A stretch of DNA of 64,000 nt from Candidatus Thiodubiliella sp. (GTDB lineage Bacteria > Pseudomonadota > Gammaproteobacteria > PS1 > Pseudothioglobaceae). Shown in pieces: positions 59,031-64,000 of this stretch. Position 1 is the stretch's first letter. Every line of letters begins with the position of its first letter. Where the stretch lies: positions 112,735 to 176,734 of the forward strand of contig JAQRGB010000012.1 of NCBI GenBank assembly GCA_029237605.1, given 5' to 3'. The notes under the pieces are model-generated. The model saw nothing but the letters and a program-made list of their open reading frames with translations. It was not told where the DNA came from and did no database searches. The position numbers and the translations under genes are program-made.

Positions 59031-61450
59031 CTATAAAGTACGAGCGCTTTCTATGCGCTCAAAGACTTCTATTTTATCGCCTACTTTAACAACATAATCA
59101 ACAACACCAATGCCACATTCAGAACCTGATTTAACTTCCTTAACATCGTCTTTAAAGTGTCTTAAAGACTCTAATTCACCTTCAAACACAACCACATTGT
59201 CACGCAATACACGGATTGGCAAGTCCTTCTTAACTATTCCTTCTTCAACTATACATCCTGCAATATCTCCCAATTTTTGAGATACAAATACTTCTTTTAC
59301 ATTAGCAATGCCAATAATATTTTCACTAAGCTCAGGGCTAAGTAGTCCGCTCATAATGGCCTTAACATCGTCAATTAAATTATAGATAATTGAATAATAA
59401 AGTCGGAGGCCAAGCGGTCTTAGGACTTCTTCATCTGCTGTCTTGCGTGCCATGACGTCAGCACGCACATTAAAACCAAGTACCAAAGCATCGAAAGTAG
59501 TTGCTAGAATAATATCTGTATTATTAATACCACCCACACCACTTGAAACTACTTTAACTCTTACTTCATCCGTTGATAATTCTTCTAAAGCCTCAACTAA
59601 TGCTTGTGCCGAACCACGAACATCAGATTTTAAAAGTACATTAACCGTTGATACCTCACCTTCTTCCATTTTTTGTAAGAAATTATCCATCTTTGACGCT
59701 TGTTGTTTTTGCAGTTCAGACTCGCGGTCACGAGCTTTTCTAAAATCAGCTACTTCACGTGCCTTTCGTTCAGATTCCACTACTAAAACTTCATCACCTG
59801 AATCTGGTACACCCGATAAACCAAGTACTTCAACTGGCATTGATGGAGTAGCTTCTTTTATAATTTTGCCTTGATTATTAATAATTTGCTTAACCTTGCC
59901 GTACTCTAAACCAGCAATAATAATGTCTCCTTTCTTTAGAGTACCTGATTGCACCAGAATAGTTGTTATTTTGCCACGACCTTTTTCAAGACGCGCTTCT
60001 AATACCGTACCTTGTGCCGGCCCTTCGACAACTGCTGAAAATTCTGAAATTTCAGAGGTAAGTATAATAGCATCTAATAATACGTCAATACCATTGCCAG
60101 TATGCGCCGATACTCCTATCATCATCACATCACCGCCCCATTCTTCCGAAATAACATCATGCGATGAAAGCTCTTGCTTAACCTTATCAATATTAACACC
60201 TTCTTTATCAATCTTGTTAATTGCTACAATAATTGGAACTTTAGCGTTTTGCGCATATTTGATTGACTCAATTGTTTGTGGCATAACGCCATCATCTGCT
60301 GCCACCACTAAAATAATGATATCAGTTATATTGACACCACGCGAGCGCATTTTTGAAAATGCTGCGTGTCCTGGCGTATCAATAAAAGTAATATCCTCAC
60401 CTTTTACATGTACTTGATAAGCGCCAATATGCTGAGTAATACCGCCAACTTCACTATCAGCAATTTTCTCCTTACGAATGTAATCTAATAACGATGTCTT
60501 ACCATGATCAACGTGACCCATAATTGTGACCACTGGCGGACGATAACTTTCATCACCACTTGCCTTTAACTTCTCGATTAATTTATCTTCAATGGTTTCT
60601 TCTAAGCTAGCAATACCTGTGTGCCCCATTTCTTCCACTACTAAAAGCGCAGTATCTTGGTCAATAACATCGTTAAGTGTTACCATTACACCCATATTCA
60701 TTAATACTTTTAAAACTTCTCCTGCTTTAGTGGCCATCTTTTGTGCTAAATCACTAACCTTAATATTGTCAGGTATAGAAACTTCATAAATCACTTTTTC
60801 AACTGGTTTTTGAAAGCCGTGCTGAGATTGTTCTTCTTGGATTTTCTGACTAATACGTGTTCTATCTTTCTTTTTCAGTTTTCTATTTGGATTCTTCTTA
60901 GCAACATGCAGTTGCTTACGTTTACTCGTATCTGGTGTATTAAATAAGCGTTTTGGTTTTTTAGTTTCTTCCAACTTATTATCACTACCTATCTCATCCA
61001 CTTTTTTGTCATTTTCTGTTTGTTGCTTTATTTGCTCTTGTTGCTTTTTTAAGTTTTCTTCTTTCTTTTTCTGCAAATGCACCATCTCTTGTCGCTTAAC
61101 ATCTTGCATCAACAATTTTTCATCTGCTTTACGACCTATTTCTAAGGCTTCTTTTGCCTTTAAAATTGCCTCTTTACCTTGCACATATCCTACATCCACT
61201 TTTTTTGCATGATGCTTTTTCTTAACCTTAATGTTAATATTATTATTGGTTTTAGCGTTAAGTTTGCACGAAACTGAAATGTGGGATTTAGTTAAACCAC
61301 GCTTAGATAAGCCAGACATCAAAATTTTACGCTCATCACTTGAAATCTCAGAATCAGCATTTTTACCTTCAATGCCGGCATTTACTAGAATTTCAATAAC
61401 TTCATCTGAAGTTTTTTTAATGCTGTGGATAACGATTGAACTGTAGCCAT
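59031..61450 (-). CDS. infB: translation initiation factor IF-2, A-run frameshift and in-frame adapter
   Basis: GTPase that places fMet-tRNA on the ribosome. The true start is ATG 61450 (MATVQSLSTALKK); about 13 codons in, a run of seven As (61412-61418) is one base short, and eight As would restore TSDEVIEILVNAG and the rest of the protein. Then a Lys/Gln-rich linker, G1 (GHVDHGKTSLLD), DTPGHAAF and NKID, and C-terminal domains. The adapter at 59400-59425 is read in frame as VLRPLGLRL, replacing residues near 650. Corrected length about 807. Follows nusA by 41 bases. Confidence 0.95.
59400..59425 (+). other. sequencing adapter, type A, 26 nt
   Basis: 26 bases of the type A adapter inside infB; it keeps the frame, so the protein looks continuous although residues there are foreign. 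Confidence 0.95.
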
Positions 61451-61491
61451 ATTTTTTACCTATTTATATAATTTTTAACGAAAGTCTTTAC

Positions 61492-62965
61492 TTACTTAAA
61501 CCAGCCTTCATTTTCTCTCGCTGTCATGATAATCACCGATGCCGCTTCTTTATCCATATCTTTAATGTCTAATAATTCATCAATCGACAATTCCGCTAAG
61601 TTATCTATTGTAGCAATTTCAGCTTCAATAAGTAATTGTGCTAATTCTCCATCAACTAGACCCAACTCCTTGGCTCACAGAACGACATGGCTACGATCCG
61701 ACTTGCACAAGTTGTGCATCAGAAGCGCGTTCTTGTAATTCTTCAACCATTAATGCGTCAAACTCCTCAATCGCATCCAAACTAGTAGTATCTGCATCTA
61801 CAACATCATCAATACTGCTAAAGCCTTCATCAATTAAAACACCTGCTACTTCAGAATCGATACCTAGTTGCTCAGCTAACTTTTCACTAATTCTTTGATT
61901 TTCTTCAGCTTGCTTATCGTCAGACTCACTCACTGACATTACATTTAGCTTCCAATTAGTCAATCGTGATGCTAATTTAATATTTTGACCACCACGACCA
62001 ATTGCTAATGCTAACTGATCTTCCTCAACAGCAATGTCCATTGTGTTTTTATCTTCATCTACTATAATTGAACTTACCTTTGCTGGGGCCATTGCATTAA
62101 TCACATATTGTGCAGGGTCTTTATCCCACAAAATAACATCTACGCGCTCACCATTTAATTCATTTGATACTGCCTGTACTCGTGCACCACGCATACCAAT
62201 ACAAGAGCCAATTGGATCTAGGCGCTTATCTTTTGCTTTAACCGCTAGCTTCGCACGCAAACCAGGATCACGACTAACACCCATAATTTCAATCACGCCT
62301 TCAGAAATCTCTGGTACTTCCATCCCAAACAACTCAATCATCATCTCTGGGATAGTTCGGCTCAAGAAAATTTGAGCGCCACGCGGGCTTGATTTTACTT
62401 CTTTAATATAAGCTTTTAGACGGTCATTCTTACGAATTGATTCATTTGGAATTAGGTCAAACTTAGAAATCATGCCATCAACACCGCCCATATCAACATA
62501 AGCATTCCCTCTATCAATACGTTTAACAGTTACCATAATTACCTCACCCACACGCTGAATATAGTCTTCAACGATCACTCCTCTTTCCGCTTCATGAACT
62601 TTTTGAATAATTATTTGCTTTACGATTTGTGCGGCGATACGGCCAAATTCTTCAGTTTCCATTGGTTCGCGTACAAAATCTTCAATTGATACGCCATTTG
62701 CATTTTTTGCATAAATATGTAATTCTGAGTCAAATTCAGTACCATCATCATCAACAAAGTTTTCGCCATCTTCGACAACCATCCACTGCCTAAAAGTAGA
62801 AAATTCACCAGTTATTCTATCAATCTCAACGTGAGCATCTATATTGTTGTTTTTTCTAGTTGCTACTGCTAGTGCCTCTTCTAAGGCTTTAAATATACAC
62901 TCTTTTGTAATGTTTTTCTCATTAGAAACCGCTTCAACCATTAAAAATAAATCCTTACCTTCCAT
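61492..62965 (-). CDS. nusA: transcription termination/antitermination protein NusA, interrupted by adapter
   Basis: Binds RNA polymerase and RNA at pauses. N-terminal domain (1-125), S1 domain (VGEVIMVTVKRI), two KH domains (KDPAQYVINAMAPA, LAIGRGGQNIKLAS) and acidic C-terminal repeats. The complete adapter at 61663-61704 ends the frame after AQLVQ; beyond it the second repeat continues LVDGELAQLLIEAEIATI to the end ARENEGWFK at 61492. So the gene is full length (about 490 residues) in the organism. Between rimP and infB as in E. coli. Confidence 0.95.
61663..61704 (-). other. complete sequencing adapter, type B, 42 nt
   Basis: Full-length minus-strand copy of the type B adapter between the two C-terminal repeats of NusA. 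Native sequence resumes directly on both sides. Confidence 0.97.
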
Positions 62966-62974
62966 TTTCTTCTC

Positions 62975-63436
62975 CTAAAAATGAGCTACTAAATTTGCTT
63001 TATCAATTAACTCAATGTCCAGCTTATAACTGCCTGTATCTGTCATCAGCTCAATGCTGTTATTGATTTTACTCACACTACCAATAGCGCCATTAAACTT
63101 TCTTCTACCATTTACCGATCTTAATAACCTTAATTTAACATCGTACCCCAAAAAACGCTGGTAATGCTCAATATTAAATAATGGTCTTTCAACACCTGGT
63201 GACGAAACTTCCAAATTGTATTGCGTTGCAATCGGGTCTTCCACATCAAAAATACTACTTAATTGACGCGATACCACCTCACAATCATCAAGCCCAATAC
63301 CTCGATCCGAATCAATATATACTCTTAAAATACTGTGTTTTCCTCTTGCAACATATTCAACGCCTACCAATTCATACCCTATATCTTTTATCACTAATTG
63401 AATTAATGATTCAATTTTATCCGTAATTTTTGCCAT
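62975..63436 (-). CDS. rimP: ribosome maturation factor RimP
   Basis: 153 residues. GYELVGVEYVARGKHSILRVYID, the DCEVVSRQLS segment and LEVSSPGVERPLF are the RimP signature. It helps 30S assembly. First protein gene of the rimP-nusA-infB-rbfA-truB unit, behind the initiator tRNA. Confidence 0.96.
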   Translation of the reverse strand: MAKITDKIESLIQLVIKDIGYELVGVEYVARGKHSILRVYIDSDRGIGLDDCEVVSRQLSSIFDVEDPIATQYNLEVSSPGVERPLFNIEHYQRFLGYDVKLRLLRSVNGRRKFNGAIGSVSKINNSIELMTDTGSYKLDIELIDKANLVAHF

Positions 63437-63480
63437 AATTTTTTACAAGAAATCCTAAGATACTTATTATATATTATTAA

Positions 63481-63506
63481 TAAAAACCCCCCTTAAAAAG
63501 GGGGGT
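63481..63506 (-). terminator. intrinsic terminator or attenuator between tRNA-fMet and rimP
   Basis: Stem ACCCCCC (63486-63492) with GGGGGGT (63500-63506), 7-base loop, followed on the minus strand by a T-run (63485-63482). It would stop transcription from the tRNA; since E. coli metY and the nusA operon are co-transcribed past such sites, partial read-through is plausible. Confidence 0.85.
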
Positions 63507-63516
63507 CAAAATTATT

Positions 63517-63593
<77 letters not shown>

Positions 63594-64000
63594 CTAATTA
63601 AGAGTAATTTTACGCGTTTATATTGCAAATGTCTACTAAAAAACATACTAATCCAAATATAGGAATTATCATGGTGATAATATCCATTGCCTTACCTAGG
63701 TTTGCAACAAAAAATTTTACCTGCATGCAGGTAAAATAAAAAGAAAACATAATAGATTATTAATTGAATTTAAATTACAACGATATTATTAAATATAACT
63801 TAGAGTATGCCAATTTATTAAAGGTTAATATTATTTTTTCACTAACTAATATTGATAAGTCTCTATTATTCAGTAAGAATTTTAACTATAAACTTACTGC
63901 TATACTGTAATACCCCCATTTTCCATACAACTCTAAAGTAGAGGTTTGACTGTTTACAGTCATTTTATTACGCCACCTTTGCTCTTGGTGGTATTCCACC
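63594..64000. other. 407-bp terminal region without recognised gene
   Basis: AT-rich until about 63905, then a less AT-rich tail to the window end that may belong to a feature outside. It should carry the fMet tRNA promoter near 63600. Contains the palindrome at 63715-63736. No coding frame recognised. Confidence 0.5.
63715..63736. repeat. 22-bp perfect palindrome
   Basis: Two 11-base arms, TTTTACCTGCA and its reverse complement, meet without a loop. With flanking A/T runs it could act as a terminator-like cruciform or a dimeric-protein operator. It stands alone, upstream of the fMet tRNA on the leftward strand. Confidence 0.6.

Noticed and set aside
63900..64000. End of an insertion sequence at the window edge
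   Set aside because: The tail has a different composition and a short inverted motif, but no transposase frame or clear terminal repeat is visible before the window ends.

Overview
The window is AT-rich gammaproteobacterial chromosome carrying mostly housekeeping genes in gammaproteobacterial order. Examples are thrS-infC-rpmI-rplT-pheS-pheT-ihfA, fMet tRNA-rimP-nusA-infB-rbfA-truB, rplM-rpsI, rplU-rpmA, fabD-fabG, clpS-clpA-surE and lspA-thiO-recJ. Strong AT bias, several decayed genes, AT-rich gaps and a diheme cytochrome c locus suggest a reduced, possibly sulfur-oxidising symbiont of the SUP05 / Ruthia / bathymodiolin type. This placement is inference; no marker gene in the window settles it.

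The most striking repeated signal is not biology. Two G+C-rich motifs, both starting AAGTCGG and then diverging, occur at 17 places on both strands. They match, from memory, the two library adapters of the MGI/BGI DNBSEQ platform. At 50393-50446 and 52455-52503 the first adapter is followed by a 10-base barcode-like sequence and then the start of the second adapter arm, which is the physical layout of a library molecule. Adapter sequence lies inside or at the edge of perM-like, DMT transporter, pheT, pgi, clpA, guaA, tadA, rnb-like, gcvH, gcvT, yciB, recG, gpsA, rplM, infB and nusA. Comparison with family members suggests it replaces native bases rather than adding to them. These breaks must not be read as pseudogenes, split genes or novel repeats. 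The apparent YciB-GcvT fusion is made by an adapter.

Layout. 0.1-3.7 kb: AlkD fused to a NIF3/YqfO-like domain, AI-2E-family and EamA transporters, an orphan gene. 3.8-11.3 kb: the thrS-to-ihfA translation operon with a SlyB-like lipoprotein in it. 12.1-20.3 kb: recJ, thiO, lspA, a half-length MFS protein, fabI, a DUF302 / cytochrome c-DUF302 pair, ppiD. 20.6-33.1 kb: GT25, galU, pgi, surE, clpA, clpS, lptG, guaA, tadA and an exported DUF255 protein. 33.4-41.4 kb: fabG, fabD, rpmA, rplU, ppiB, lpxH, RNase II family, gcvH, gcvT, yciB. 41.6-44.6 kb: tRNA-Leu followed by a decayed prophage or satellite (integrase, repressor-like protein, membrane protein, truncated primase). 44.7-54 kb: ridA, recG, ubiC, cmoA pseudogene, pabA/trpG, rhodanese, grxC, gpsA, a histidine-phosphatase pseudogene with seven in-frame stops, a bax pseudogene, rpsI, rplM, two tRNAs, coaE. 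54-64 kb: rsmI, yraN, BON lipoprotein, rnhB, an unknown gene, then truB back to the fMet tRNA.

Genuine decay, independent of adapters, is visible in cmoA, the phosphatase, bax, the phage integrase, a small phage ORF and the DMT transporter. guaA and infB carry single-base frame breaks that may be consensus errors or real lesions. I found no CRISPR array, rRNA or intact mobile element, and nothing I would call a new defence or metabolic system. The better biological leads are the cytochrome-DUF302 pair, the exported DUF255-DsbD-like protein, the AlkD-NIF3 fusion and the phage remnant.
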